Positions 33,736 through 42,405 are shown, counted from the first letter of the stretch. The stretch: 64,000 bases of DNA from Bacteroidota bacterium (GCA_023416995.1 JAEZGI010000039.1:62001-126000); one strand, 5' to 3'. The notes: generated by a model from the sequence alone, not told the origin. Translations and numbers: made by a program.

Positions 33736-34791
33736 TTACTTCAAACCAAGTACCGCCCTATTAAAATTTTCATCGCTGCCGGTGCCTGCAAAATCATCAA
33801 AGGCTTTTTCTGTAACCCTTATAATATGATCCCTGATAAATACTGCACCTTCTTTTGCACCGTCTTCGGGGTGTTTGATACAACATTCCCATTCCATTAC
33901 GGCCCAGCCGTCAAAATCATAGGCAGTCAGTTTGCTGAAGATGCCTTTGAAATCAACCTGGCCATCACCCAATGAACGGAAACGTCCGGCGCGGTCGATC
34001 CAGTTCTGATACCCCCCGTAAACACCTTGTTTACCGGTGGGGTTGAATTCAGCATCTTTTACATGGAACATCCTGATCTTTTCATGATAGTTGTCTATGA
34101 AAGACAAATAGTCGAGACACTGCAACACATAATGGCTCGGATCATATAATATGCATGCCCGGTTATGGTTGTTTGTGTGTTCAAGAAACATCTCGTAAGT
34201 GATGCCATCATGAATATCTTCACCAGGATGAATCTCATAACACACATCTACCCCGTTTTCTTCAAAAGTATCAAGGATAGGAACCCATCTTGCCGCCAGT
34301 TCTTTAAAACCCGTTTCAACTAATCCCGCCGGGCGTTGCGGCCATGGATATACAGTGGGCCATAACAAAGCACCGCTGAATGTAGCATGCGCTTTTAGTC
34401 CCAGGTTTTGCGAGGCTTTGGCAGCATATTTCAATTGTTGTACGGCCCATTGTTGACGGGCAACAGGATTATTATGAACAGAGGCAGGTGCGAAACCATC
34501 AAACTGCGCATCAAAAGCGGGGTGCACGGCAACCAGTTGTCCTTGTAAATGTGTTGAGAGTTCTGTGATTTCCAGACCGGCTGCGTTAACTATACCTTTT
34601 ATTTCGTCAGCATAAGTTTTGCTCTCGGCTGCCTTTTGAAGATCAATCAATCTAGCGTCCCAGGTAGGAATCTGTACTCCTTTAAAACCCAGTCCTGCGG
34701 CCCATTTGCAAATAGATTCAAGCGAATTAAATGGAGCTGTATCACCTGCAAACTGTGCTAAAAATATGCCCGGTCCTTTTATAGTCTTCAT
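33736..34791 (-). CDS. Cytoplasmic TIM-barrel sugar epimerase/isomerase
   Basis: A 351-residue protein of the sugar phosphate isomerase/epimerase (xylose isomerase-like) family. From ATG 34791 the sequence starts MKTIKGPGIFLAQF with no export signal, so it is cytoplasmic. The frame reads back to 34863, adding 24 residues that overlap the Gfo/Idh gene and lack support. Likely metal ligands are in CYEIHPGED (Glu), LYDPSHY (Asp/His), MFHVKDAEF (His) and MEWECC (Glu). It is co-transcribed behind the Gfo/Idh gene (34-base gap). The pair Gfo/Idh plus TIM barrel is a common unit of inositol and keto-sugar catabolism, and here it stands in a keto-glycoside context. Confidence 0.9.
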   Translation of the reverse strand: MKTIKGPGIFLAQFAGDTAPFNSLESICKWAAGLGFKGVQIPTWDARLIDLQKAAESKTYADEIKGIVNAAGLEITELSTHLQGQLVAVHPAFDAQFDGFAPASVHNNPVARQQWAVQQLKYAAKASQNLGLKAHATFSGALLWPTVYPWPQRPAGLVETGFKELAARWVPILDTFEENGVDVCYEIHPGEDIHDGITYEMFLEHTNNHNRACILYDPSHYVLQCLDYLSFIDNYHEKIRMFHVKDAEFNPTGKQGVYGGYQNWIDRAGRFRSLGDGQVDFKGIFSKLTAYDFDGWAVMEWECCIKHPEDGAKEGAVFIRDHIIRVTEKAFDDFAGTGSDENFNRAVLGLK

Positions 34792-34825
34792 ATAAACTTT
34801 TCTGATTAGGTTTATAATAACAGTC

Positions 34826-35992
34826 TTAGTCTTTGAACTTTGTCCACTTCTGGCTGCTTGCACTGCTTTCTACCACAGTGTCTACGAAAGCCATACCTCT
34901 TACACCTTCTTCCACACGTGGAAAATCAAGGTTTTCGGGTGCTGGTTCAGTGCCATCAATCTTTGCGGAGAGTGTCAGAGCAAAATTGCGGTATATATTA
35001 CCAAAGGCTTCCAGGTATCCCTCGGGGTGACCGCCTGGTGTGCGACAATTATTAGTGGCATATGGAGAAAGCCTGTCGGTATAACCTGCTCCCGCGCGAA
35101 GGATCTGCGCTGGTTGATCCAACCATTTTACCAATAATGTATTTGGTTCATGCTGGTTCCATTCAACACCACCTTTCTCACCATATACACGAAGTTTTAA
35201 TGCGTTTTCTTCACCGGCTGCAACCTGTGATGCCATTAATACACCTGTTGCACCATTCTCAAAACGCAAAAGCACATTGCCGTCATCATCAAGTGCACGG
35301 CCATCTACCATAATACTAAGGTCGGCACAAAGTTCAGTGATCTTAAGACCGGTTACATACTCGGCCAGGTGCCAGGAATGTGTTCCGATATCACCCATTG
35401 CACCACTTTTACCAGATTTTTTCGGATCTGTTCTCCACGCGGCCTGTGCATTGCCCTCTCTTTCTGTAAGTTTGCTGAGCCAGCCCTGCGGATATTCAAC
35501 CCAAACTTTCCTGATTTTTCCAAGCACACCATCTTTTATCATTGCGCGCGCCTGTTTAACCATTGGGTAGCCTGAATACGTATGTGTAAGACATAAGGTC
35601 AAACCGGTTTCATCTACTTTCTGTTTTAACGCTTTTGCTTCTTCAAGAGTAAGCGTCATTGGCTTTTCTATTACAACATGAAAACCGTTTTCAAGTGCAA
35701 GCATTGCAGGAGCGAAGTGTGCAAAGTTTGGCGTAACGATGGTAACAAAATCCATCCGTTTGTCGGCAGGTAATGCGGCTTCTTTCTGAATCATCTCTTC
35801 ATAATTCTTGTAGATCCGGTCCTCTGACAAAAACAATTCCTTTCCTGATTGATGAGCAACCTCAGGATTGATACTGAGCGCACCACATACAAGTTCAATC
35901 AGGCCATCCATGTTGGCGGCAATTCTGTGAACAGCTCCGATGAAGGCATCTTTACCTCCACCAACCATTCCCATTCTTAGTTTTCTGTTCAT
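34826..35992 (-). CDS. Cytoplasmic Gfo/Idh/MocA family oxidoreductase
   Basis: A 388-residue protein with a Rossmann domain (RMGMVGGGKDAFIGAVHR at residues 6-23), the family EKP motif in VVIEKPMTLT (near residue 110) and a C-terminal domain with GDIGTHSWHLAEYVTG. It has no signal sequence and should be a cytoplasmic NAD(P)-dependent dehydrogenase. The segment GGGKDAFIG is characteristic of a branch found next to TIM-barrel epimerases in Bacteroidota. Substrate is likely a sugar or glycoside; I infer oxidation at C3 from the neighbours, not from the sequence itself. ATG 35992. It is the first gene of the minus-strand transcript that reads towards the cytochrome c and DUF1080 genes. Confidence 0.9.
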   Translation of the reverse strand: MNRKLRMGMVGGGKDAFIGAVHRIAANMDGLIELVCGALSINPEVAHQSGKELFLSEDRIYKNYEEMIQKEAALPADKRMDFVTIVTPNFAHFAPAMLALENGFHVVIEKPMTLTLEEAKALKQKVDETGLTLCLTHTYSGYPMVKQARAMIKDGVLGKIRKVWVEYPQGWLSKLTEREGNAQAAWRTDPKKSGKSGAMGDIGTHSWHLAEYVTGLKITELCADLSIMVDGRALDDDGNVLLRFENGATGVLMASQVAAGEENALKLRVYGEKGGVEWNQHEPNTLLVKWLDQPAQILRAGAGYTDRLSPYATNNCRTPGGHPEGYLEAFGNIYRNFALTLSAKIDGTEPAPENLDFPRVEEGVRGMAFVDTVVESSASSQKWTKFKD

Positions 35993-36202
35993 GAAAAAAT
36001 GTATTAGAAAAGTTTAAAAGAAATGAATTTTAAAAATAAAAAAATTACATTTACGACAATGATTTCATTTTTAGCGTTTCATTTATAAATCCCCAAACGG
36101 CCAGTAAACTCCGTGGCGACGGGGTAAAGTTAAGGGGGTTAACCTGAACTTGTAAAAATTATCAAAACCAACGATTACGTTTATAAACCAAAAACACTTG
36201 TC
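35993..36202. promoter_or_regulatory. Divergent promoter region of the sugar island
   Basis: This 210-base gap separates the minus-strand operon (Gfo/Idh first) from the plus-strand operon (MFS first). On the plus strand TTG (36150-36152) is followed after 23 bases by TACGTTTA (36176-36183), one mismatch from TAnnTTTG and 19 bases before the MFS ATG. The minus-strand side is AT-rich without an exact box. No regulator gene lies inside the island, so control is probably by a factor elsewhere. Confidence 0.4.
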
Positions 36203-37507
36203 ATGTCCATTTCGATACAACGCGACAAATTATTTGTCGCCTCTTGTTTAGCCCTTCTTGTTACTTCTTTGTCTTTTGGAATCCGTGCCGGTATCCTGGG
36301 TACCCTGGGTGAAACCTTCGGTCTCACAAAACTTGAGTTAGGAACGATAACAGCCACTGCCTTCTGGGGTTTCCCGTTGGCTGTGATTATTGGTGGGTTT
36401 GTAGTTGATATTATAGGTATGAAAAGACTGCTTGTAATTGCATTTCTTTTTCACCTTGCAGGAATCTTTCTTACAATATTTGCAAATGGCTACTGGACAC
36501 TGTTTTTGTCTACCTTATTAATTGGTATTGCAAACGGAACAGTTGAAGCTGCCTGTAACCCGTTGGTTGCAGCATTATATCCCGATAACAAAACAACTAA
36601 ACTTAATCACTTCCATCTTTGGTTCCCCGGCGGCATTTTCATCGGTACGCTGATAGTTTTTCTGTATACCAAGGCAAACATCGGTTCTATCGGTGGGCTT
36701 GATCCCTGGCAGATCCAGGTTGCAATCATGTTGATACCAACCCTGTTCTACGGCTACCTGTTTTCAAAACTTCGCTTCCCTGTTACAGAGCGTGTTGCAG
36801 CGGGTGTATCCACTGCGCAGATGTATAAATCACTGCTTAGCCCTTTATTCATATTCATGATCATTTGTATGTTCATGACCGCAATAACAGAGTTATTCAC
36901 CGGGCAGTGGATAGAAGTTTTATTAAAAGCCGAAACCGATAATGCGATCCTCATCCTTACACTTACAACTGGTGTAATGGTCGTGGGTCGGGGACTTGCG
37001 GAACCTGTTGTTAAACGGCTCGCACCGCAGGGATTATTGTTGTTGTCTGCAATCATCGCTGCTATAGGACTTTATTTACTTGGACATACCACTGGAAACA
37101 TGTTGTATTTGTCTGCTCTGATCTTTGGCGTTGGCGTTTGTTATTTCTGGCCAACTATGATCGGTTTTGTTGCAGAAAATCTTCCAAAAACCGGTGCAGT
37201 AGGTTTAAACCTGATGGGTGGTGCGGGTATGTTTGCAGTTTCCGTATATACGGTATTTATGGGTGGCTTTTATGACAGGGTTGTTGCAGATAAACTTCCT
37301 GCCGGCGCCGAAATGGCCGCCTATAGTTCCGCTGCACCCGGAACTGAAATGGCTACAGCTTTGGATGCGGCAAAAAGAGCAGCAGGGCCCGAGGTTCTTA
37401 ACGCTACTATGATTCTACCAATAATATTGGTGGTTGCTTTCACAGGGTTAGTAATTTATATGCGTTCACGTAAACGCCCCGACCCACTGGTAGCAGTTAA
37501 CGCCTGA
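36203..37507 (+). CDS. MFS sugar transporter
   Basis: An inner-membrane carrier of 434 residues with twelve predicted membrane segments. The FucP/FHS-like landmarks are present: GIANGTVEAACNPLVAALYPDNKT after the fourth segment and LNHFHLWFPGGIFIGT. The loop after segment 2 (VVDIIGMKRL) is the usual MFS motif. It should use the proton or sodium gradient to import a sugar or sugar derivative. In the island it is the only visible route to the cytoplasmic Gfo/Idh and TIM-barrel enzymes. First gene of the plus-strand unit; the hydroxypyruvate isomerase-like gene follows after 108 bases. Confidence 0.9.
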   Translation: MSISIQRDKLFVASCLALLVTSLSFGIRAGILGTLGETFGLTKLELGTITATAFWGFPLAVIIGGFVVDIIGMKRLLVIAFLFHLAGIFLTIFANGYWTLFLSTLLIGIANGTVEAACNPLVAALYPDNKTTKLNHFHLWFPGGIFIGTLIVFLYTKANIGSIGGLDPWQIQVAIMLIPTLFYGYLFSKLRFPVTERVAAGVSTAQMYKSLLSPLFIFMIICMFMTAITELFTGQWIEVLLKAETDNAILILTLTTGVMVVGRGLAEPVVKRLAPQGLLLLSAIIAAIGLYLLGHTTGNMLYLSALIFGVGVCYFWPTMIGFVAENLPKTGAVGLNLMGGAGMFAVSVYTVFMGGFYDRVVADKLPAGAEMAAYSSAAPGTEMATALDAAKRAAGPEVLNATMILPIILVVAFTGLVIYMRSRKRPDPLVAVNA

Positions 37508-37615
37508 TATACTGTAAGAAGTATCTCTAAAGCTGGTAAGACTTCCTATAAAGTTAAATCTGCAGCCGGAGAACTTATCTCTTGTTGAATTCTGTAAATT
37601 GTTATTAATAATAAC

Positions 37616-38506
37616 ATGGCAATACATCAATCCCGTCGTAATGCGCTCAAGAACCTGGTGGCTGGAACAGCTGCATTTAGCAGCGCGGGAATGCTTACCT
37701 CTTTCACTTCAGATTTAAACCCATCCAAAACTTTGAAAGGAAATGTAAACCATTCTGTATGCCGCTGGTGCTTCAATTCGATTCCACTGGAGGAATTTTG
37801 CGCTGCAGCAAAGGATATTGGCATAAAAGCAATTGACCTGGTTGGTCCCAAAGACTGGGAAACCCTGAAGCGGTTCGGACTGGATTCATCTATGTGCAAT
37901 GGCGCGGAAATCAACCTGGAAGATGGCTGGAACGATCCGCAGTTTCATGATCAGTTGGTTCAGCGTTATTCCGAAATGATTCCACTTGTAGCCAAAGCAG
38001 GTTACACAAACCTGATCTGTTTCAGTGGGAACAGAAGAGGAAAAGATGATGAAACTGGCTTAAACAACTGCGCGGAAGGTTTGAAAAAGATCATGGCCCT
38101 TGCCGAGCAAAACAAGGTAATGATCATCATGGAGCTATTGAACAGCAAAGTAAATCACAAGGATTACCAGTGTGACAAATCTGCCTGGGGTATTGAACTC
38201 GTGAAACGAATCGGTTCACCAAATTTCAAACTGTTATACGATATTTATCACATGCAGATCGATGAAGGTGATGTGATTGCAACTATTAAAAGTGGCCATG
38301 AATATTTTGGACACTATCATACAGCAGGTGTTCCGGGCCGTCATGAGATCGATGAAACACAGGAGTTATATTATCCTGCCATCATGAACGCAATCGTTCA
38401 GACTGGTTTTAAAGGATATGTTGCGCAGGAATTCATCCCTGACCGCAAAACAAATGAGGAAAGAATTGAATCACTACGAAAAGCGGTTAAGATCTGCGAT
38501 GTATAA
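37616..38506 (+). CDS. Exported hydroxypyruvate isomerase-like TIM-barrel protein
   Basis: A 296-residue TIM-barrel protein of the hydroxypyruvate isomerase (Hyi) type. The N terminus HQSRRNALKNLVAGTAAF has a twin-arginine motif, so it should be exported through Tat. The landmarks are LMELLNSKV-like Glu segment (MIIMELLNSKVN), LLYDIYHMQID (Asp/His), FGHYHTAGVPGRHEID (His, substrate loop) and AQEFIP (Glu). Classic Hyi works on hydroxypyruvate in the cytoplasm; an exported member most likely works on a sugar or keto sugar. It is followed by the GMC gene after 61 bases. It is the third TIM-barrel protein of the island and is not a close copy of the other two. Confidence 0.85.
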   Translation: MAIHQSRRNALKNLVAGTAAFSSAGMLTSFTSDLNPSKTLKGNVNHSVCRWCFNSIPLEEFCAAAKDIGIKAIDLVGPKDWETLKRFGLDSSMCNGAEINLEDGWNDPQFHDQLVQRYSEMIPLVAKAGYTNLICFSGNRRGKDDETGLNNCAEGLKKIMALAEQNKVMIIMELLNSKVNHKDYQCDKSAWGIELVKRIGSPNFKLLYDIYHMQIDEGDVIATIKSGHEYFGHYHTAGVPGRHEIDETQELYYPAIMNAIVQTGFKGYVAQEFIPDRKTNEERIESLRKAVKICDV

Positions 38507-38567
38507 CCGGTTTTCTATTTGCATTTACAAACCAGGGAATCATTAAACATTTCCGTAAATATTTCAG

Positions 38568-40247
38568 ATGGCAGACAATACATACGACGCGATTGTGGTA
38601 GGTTCGGGCATCAGCGGCGGCTGGGCGGCAAAAGAACTTACAGAAAAAGGTTTGAAGGTGTTATTGCTTGAGCGGGGGGAAGACATCAAACACGTGGTCG
38701 ATTATAAAACGGCAAATACACCACAGTGGGAATTCCCGCATCGCGGTGGACGCACGCAGGAGATGATTGAAAACTACCCGGTACTGAAACGCGATTACCC
38801 TTTAAACGAAATGAACCTCAATTACTGGGTAAAAGATAAAGATTGCCCTTATACAGAGGTTAAAAGATTCGACTGGTATCGCGGCTATCATGTAGGTGGT
38901 CGATCGCTGATGTGGGGCCGGCAAAGCTATCGCCTGAGCCCGATGGATTTTGAAGCGAATGCAAAAGATGGTATTGCTACTGACTGGCCCATCAGGTATA
39001 AAGATCTTGATCCATGGTATGGATATGTTGAAAAGTTTGCAGGTATCAGCGGTAACCGCGATGGACTTTCACAATTGCCTGACGGCGAGTTTCAACCACC
39101 AATGGATCTTAACTGTGTGGAGAAAGATGCAGCAGCAAGATTGAAAAAAGCTTTTAAAGGCGAACGTTTATTAACCATCGGCCGGGTAGCAAATATCACC
39201 CGCCCTCTTGAAGGAAGAACCCAATGTCAATACAGAAACAAATGCTGGCTGGGCTGTCCTTTCGGAGCTTATTTCAGCACACAGTCTTCAACGTTGCCTG
39301 CGGCGATGAAAACCGGCAATCTTACTTTGCGCCCGTTTTCAATTGTTACCAGGATCCTGTATGATAAAGACGCTAAAAAGGCAAAGGGTGTTGAAGTGCT
39401 GGATGCTGAAACAAATCAAACCATTGAATACAATGCAAAAGTTGTGTTCCTCTGTGCTTCGGCTGTGAACTCTACCTGGATCCTTTTTAATTCAGCAACT
39501 GATGTATGGCCCGGCGGTCTTGGCAGCAGCAGCGGTGAACTGGGACATAACCTCATGGACCATCACTTCCGTGTTAATGCTTCAGGAACCATACCTGGCT
39601 ATGAGGACAAATATTATTATGGTCGTCGTCCAACCGGTTTTTATATTCCACGTTTCCGGAACCTGGGTTCGGAGAAACGTGACTATATCCGCGGTTTTGG
39701 CTACCAGGGTAATGCCAGCAGAACCGGTTGGTCACGTAACGTGGCAGAACTTGGTATTGGCGCGGAACTAAAGGAGGCGTTATCTGAACCAGGTCCGTGG
39801 ACGCTTGGTATGACCGCATTCGGAGAAACACTTCCATATCACGAGAACAAGATTTCACTGGATACAAGCAAAAAAGACAAATGGGGTTTGCCCGTAATTG
39901 CTTTCGATGCAGAGATAAAGGAGAATGAAAGAAAGATGCGTATCGACATGCTGCAGGACGGTAAGGACATGCTGGAAGCTATGGGAGCTGTTGACATCAA
40001 GGGAGTAGATGGAGAATATGCACTTGGTATGGGCATTCATGAAATGGGTACGGCCCGTATGGGAACCAGTCCTAAAAATTCGGTGTTGAATAAACACAAC
40101 CAGGTTTGGGACTGTACCAATGTGTATGTAACCGATGGTGCTTGTATGACTTCAGCCGCTTGCCAGAATCCATCACTCACTTATATGGCATTGACTGCAA
40201 GGGCATGTGATCATGCCGTATCGGAGTTGAAAAAACAAAACTTATAA
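38568..40247 (+). CDS. GMC family flavoprotein dehydrogenase with probable 3Fe-4S site
   Basis: A 559-residue FAD-dependent oxidoreductase. The FAD-binding motif is VVGSGISGG (residues 10-18), the GMC loop HVGGRSLMWGRQS is at 108-120, and the catalytic His491 (GIHEMGTARMG) and Asn534 (CQNPSLT) are present. Cysteines C220, C226 and C230 in the CQYRNKCWLGCP segment give C-x5-C-x3-C, the spacing that ligates the 3Fe-4S cluster in bacterial FAD-glucose dehydrogenase catalytic subunits. So it should pass electrons to a cytochrome, not to oxygen. It has no signal of its own; export is probably with the Tat-signal subunit encoded 19 bases downstream. The family includes glucoside 3-dehydrogenases. 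Confidence 0.9.
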   Translation: MADNTYDAIVVGSGISGGWAAKELTEKGLKVLLLERGEDIKHVVDYKTANTPQWEFPHRGGRTQEMIENYPVLKRDYPLNEMNLNYWVKDKDCPYTEVKRFDWYRGYHVGGRSLMWGRQSYRLSPMDFEANAKDGIATDWPIRYKDLDPWYGYVEKFAGISGNRDGLSQLPDGEFQPPMDLNCVEKDAAARLKKAFKGERLLTIGRVANITRPLEGRTQCQYRNKCWLGCPFGAYFSTQSSTLPAAMKTGNLTLRPFSIVTRILYDKDAKKAKGVEVLDAETNQTIEYNAKVVFLCASAVNSTWILFNSATDVWPGGLGSSSGELGHNLMDHHFRVNASGTIPGYEDKYYYGRRPTGFYIPRFRNLGSEKRDYIRGFGYQGNASRTGWSRNVAELGIGAELKEALSEPGPWTLGMTAFGETLPYHENKISLDTSKKDKWGLPVIAFDAEIKENERKMRIDMLQDGKDMLEAMGAVDIKGVDGEYALGMGIHEMGTARMGTSPKNSVLNKHNQVWDCTNVYVTDGACMTSAACQNPSLTYMALTARACDHAVSELKKQNL

Positions 40248-40266
40248 TCTTACCTAAATCAACTAT

Positions 40267-40842
40267 ATGAACAGACGTGAAGCGCTTTCCCGAGTTGCGC
40301 TCTTATTGGGTGGAACAGTGATTGGTGGTACGGTTTTCCTGGAGGGTTGTAAACCGGGCGATAAGAGGTATGGAGCCTCTGAAACCTTTACACCTGAGGA
40401 TATTGCCTACCTGGATGAGATAGCTGAAACTATTATTCCCGCTACCAATACCCCGGGTGCAAAAGCCGCTAAAGTTGGCGCGTTTATGACGGTGATGGTA
40501 AACGATTGTTATACCAAAGACGATCAGAAGATCTTCAAAGAAGGAATGGGAAAACTCAATGAAGAAAGCGATAAGAAGTTCAAGGCTGATTTCATGGAGC
40601 TGAACGCCGAACAACGTAAAGAGCTGCTCACTGCACTCGATAACGAACAAAAAACGCAAGCGAAAACACGGAAGCCTAACGATCCTAATCATTACTTCCG
40701 AATGCTGAAAGAACTAACCTTACTTGGTTACTTCACTTCAGAAATAGGCGCAACACAAGCTTTACGATATGACCCTGTTCCGGGACGCTATGATGGCTGC
40801 ATGCCTTATAAAAAAGGCGACCGTGCGTGGGCTATTTCTTAA
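40267..40842 (+). CDS. Gluconate 2-dehydrogenase subunit 3 family protein (GMC partner)
   Basis: A 191-residue protein with a twin-arginine signal (MNRREALSRVALLLGG) followed by a hydrophobic stretch and LEGC, which could be a lipobox with the cysteine at residue 28. The rest is the small-subunit domain (TFTPEDIAYLDEIAETIIPATNTPGAKAAKVG and the C-terminal GYFTSEIGATQALRYDPVPGRYDGC). In known dehydrogenases this subunit binds the GMC subunit in the cytoplasm and carries it through Tat. The gene follows the GMC gene by 19 bases and ends at a strong terminator. It is unusual in that the Tat signal may also be lipidated, which would hold the complex on the membrane. Confidence 0.92.
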   Translation: MNRREALSRVALLLGGTVIGGTVFLEGCKPGDKRYGASETFTPEDIAYLDEIAETIIPATNTPGAKAAKVGAFMTVMVNDCYTKDDQKIFKEGMGKLNEESDKKFKADFMELNAEQRKELLTALDNEQKTQAKTRKPNDPNHYFRMLKELTLLGYFTSEIGATQALRYDPVPGRYDGCMPYKKGDRAWAIS

Positions 40843-40855
40843 ACTGAAAATAATG

Positions 40856-40885
40856 ATGGTTCGTAAAAAGCGAACCATTTTTTTT
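40856..40885 (+). terminator. Intrinsic terminator of the MFS-GMC operon
   Basis: ATGGTTCG (40856-40863) and CGAACCAT (40871-40878) form a perfect eight-base stem with a seven-base loop and a run of at least seven T residues. Confidence 0.85.
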
Positions 40886-40908
40886 ACGGCATTCAACAGT
40901 TATAATTT

Positions 40909-41331
40909 ATGAAATCATTTGTAATTGCTTTATTGATGTTGTCATCAATTGCGCTGAACGCACAATCGGCCGATGAAAACGAAGTAAGGAAAATACTTGC
41001 TGAACAAACCGCATCATGGAACAAAGGCGACCTGGTTGAATTTATGAAAGGATACTGGAAAAGTGATTCGCTGATGTTCATTGGCAGCAAAGGCATTACC
41101 TATGGTTATCAAAATACTTTAGATAACTACAGACGTAACTACAATGGCCCGGATAAAATGGGCACTTTAAAGTTTACATTGCTGAAAGTGCAACAACTGT
41201 CTCCTGAATATTTTTTTGTTGTAGGTAAGTGGGAATTAGAAAGAAAGGCTGGAAATGTCAGCGGGCACTATGATCTTATTTTTAGAAAGATCAATGGTAG
41301 CTGGAAGATAATTTCAGATCATAGCAGTTAA
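40909..41331 (+). CDS. Secreted SnoaL-like / DUF4440 protein
   Basis: A 140-residue protein with signal peptide MKSFVIALLMLSSIALNAQ and a small alpha+beta cone domain of the NTF2/SnoaL superfamily (EVRKILAEQTASWNKGDLVEFM, YRRNYNGPDKMGTLKF, HYDLIFRKINGSWKIISDH). Such domains bind small molecules or act as isomerases or dimerisation modules; none of these roles can be assigned here. It lies 25 bases after the terminator of the sugar operon and may be separately expressed. Its last codons overlap the end of the convergent small membrane protein gene by four bases. Confidence 0.85.
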   Translation: MKSFVIALLMLSSIALNAQSADENEVRKILAEQTASWNKGDLVEFMKGYWKSDSLMFIGSKGITYGYQNTLDNYRRNYNGPDKMGTLKFTLLKVQQLSPEYFFVVGKWELERKAGNVSGHYDLIFRKINGSWKIISDHSS

Positions 41332-41579
41332 GACTTGCCCGGCGTCTGTGTTGTTTCGTTTTGCGGGGCAGGTTTCCAGGTTCGCAAAAGGAACCTGATC
41401 AGGAAAGCAAAACTAAGAACCAGCCAGATATAGAAGATGATATTACCAATCGTGGGCCGGTCGTCATATATCATCAGTTCATTATAGATGCCCAGCGTCA
41501 TGTTAATGAACAACCAGGTGAGCGCCATGCTCAGCGACCGCACAATCTTTAACAGGAACGCTCTTGCCTCTTCTTCCAT
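41328..41579 (-). CDS. Small two-helix membrane protein
   Basis: An 83-residue protein with two predicted membrane helices (about residues 14-34 and 45-66), the pattern IVRSLSMALTWLFINMTLGIYN then IGNIIFYIWLVLSFAFL. The N terminus is acidic (MEEEARAFLL) and the C terminus rich in polar residues. I recognise the type as a conserved Bacteroidota hypothetical, not a named family. ATG 41579. It ends 4 bases into the SnoaL-like gene on the other strand. The GH25 gene lies 53 bases upstream on the same strand and may be in the same transcript. Confidence 0.7.
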   Translation of the reverse strand: MEEEARAFLLKIVRSLSMALTWLFINMTLGIYNELMIYDDRPTIGNIIFYIWLVLSFAFLIRFLLRTWKPAPQNETTQTPGKS

Positions 41580-41631
41580 CTTTCAAAGTTAGCAACTTTC
41601 CTGATTGTACCGGATGTGTAGGGGGTGAACG

Positions 41632-42405
41632 CTATCGCAATAAAAGATTTCTGAAATCAGTAGAATCACCGTTGAATACATTGAAATCGACCTTGTGTAG
41701 TATTCCGTTCACTCTACCCTGTTCGCTGTGTTGCCAGAACACCCAGGGCCGGTGAATACGCGGCCGGTTTTTTCGAAAATAATGCGCCACCCAGAGTGGG
41801 TATTCGTCAAATTCATCCTTTAGGTGTTGCTGGTAGAAATCGACGTTGGTATATATGATCGGTCGTACGCCGTAATAACTTTCTACAACGGTGAGCCATT
41901 CCTTAACACGTTCGCGGAGCCTGGGTCCCGGTACGCCGAAAGTCTGCTCTACGTCAAGCACCGGCGGCAGATCGCCTTTTGCCAGTTCAACCGTGGAAAT
42001 AAAATTCTCCGCCTGTTTTTTGCCGCTTTTTGTTGCCAGGAAAAAATGGTAAGCCCCCCGGACCATGCCAGCATCTTTGATTCGTCTCCAGTTTTGGCGG
42101 AATCGTGGATCCCTATTGCTGATTCCTTCAGTTGCTTTTATAAAACCAAAACCTATTTTAATGTCATTGACCTGCATGTCACGAACACTTTCCCAATCAA
42201 TTGCCTGTTGATATCTTGAAACATCAATACCATGAATGGCATAATTCACCGGCATGTCAATGCCAAACGCATCATACATTACAAAATGTGCTTTCCTGTT
42301 CAGCCACCATTCCCGGATCGTGAATACGATCATCACGGCTATAGCAGTAAGAATTATTATCGCGAAAATCTTCCAGCCGCGATTACCTCCCGTCTTCTTT
42401 CCCAT
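41632..42405 (-). CDS. GH25 family lysozyme, membrane-anchored
   Basis: A 257-residue protein with an N-terminal membrane anchor (about residues 12-32, GWKIFAIIILTAIAVMIVF) and a GH25 (Cellosyl/Lyc-type) muramidase domain at about 60-255. Landmarks are HGIDVSRYQ with the conserved Asp, GFIKATEGISNRD, GAYHFF, LPPVLDVEQ with a second catalytic acidic pair and the final WVFWQHSEQG. It would cut peptidoglycan between MurNAc and GlcNAc at the periplasmic face. The frame begins at TTG 42417, but ATG 42405 is a better start. The anchor makes a housekeeping or remodelling role more likely than an effector role. Confidence 0.9.
   Translation of the reverse strand: MGKKTGGNRGWKIFAIIILTAIAVMIVFTIREWWLNRKAHFVMYDAFGIDMPVNYAIHGIDVSRYQQAIDWESVRDMQVNDIKIGFGFIKATEGISNRDPRFRQNWRRIKDAGMVRGAYHFFLATKSGKKQAENFISTVELAKGDLPPVLDVEQTFGVPGPRLRERVKEWLTVVESYYGVRPIIYTNVDFYQQHLKDEFDEYPLWVAHYFRKNRPRIHRPWVFWQHSEQGRVNGILHKVDFNVFNGDSTDFRNLLLR

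Noticed and set aside
29333..40842. Reading the island as a mobile element or recent insertion
   Set aside because: No integrase, transposase, tRNA or flanking repeats are visible, and I saw no obvious break in base composition.
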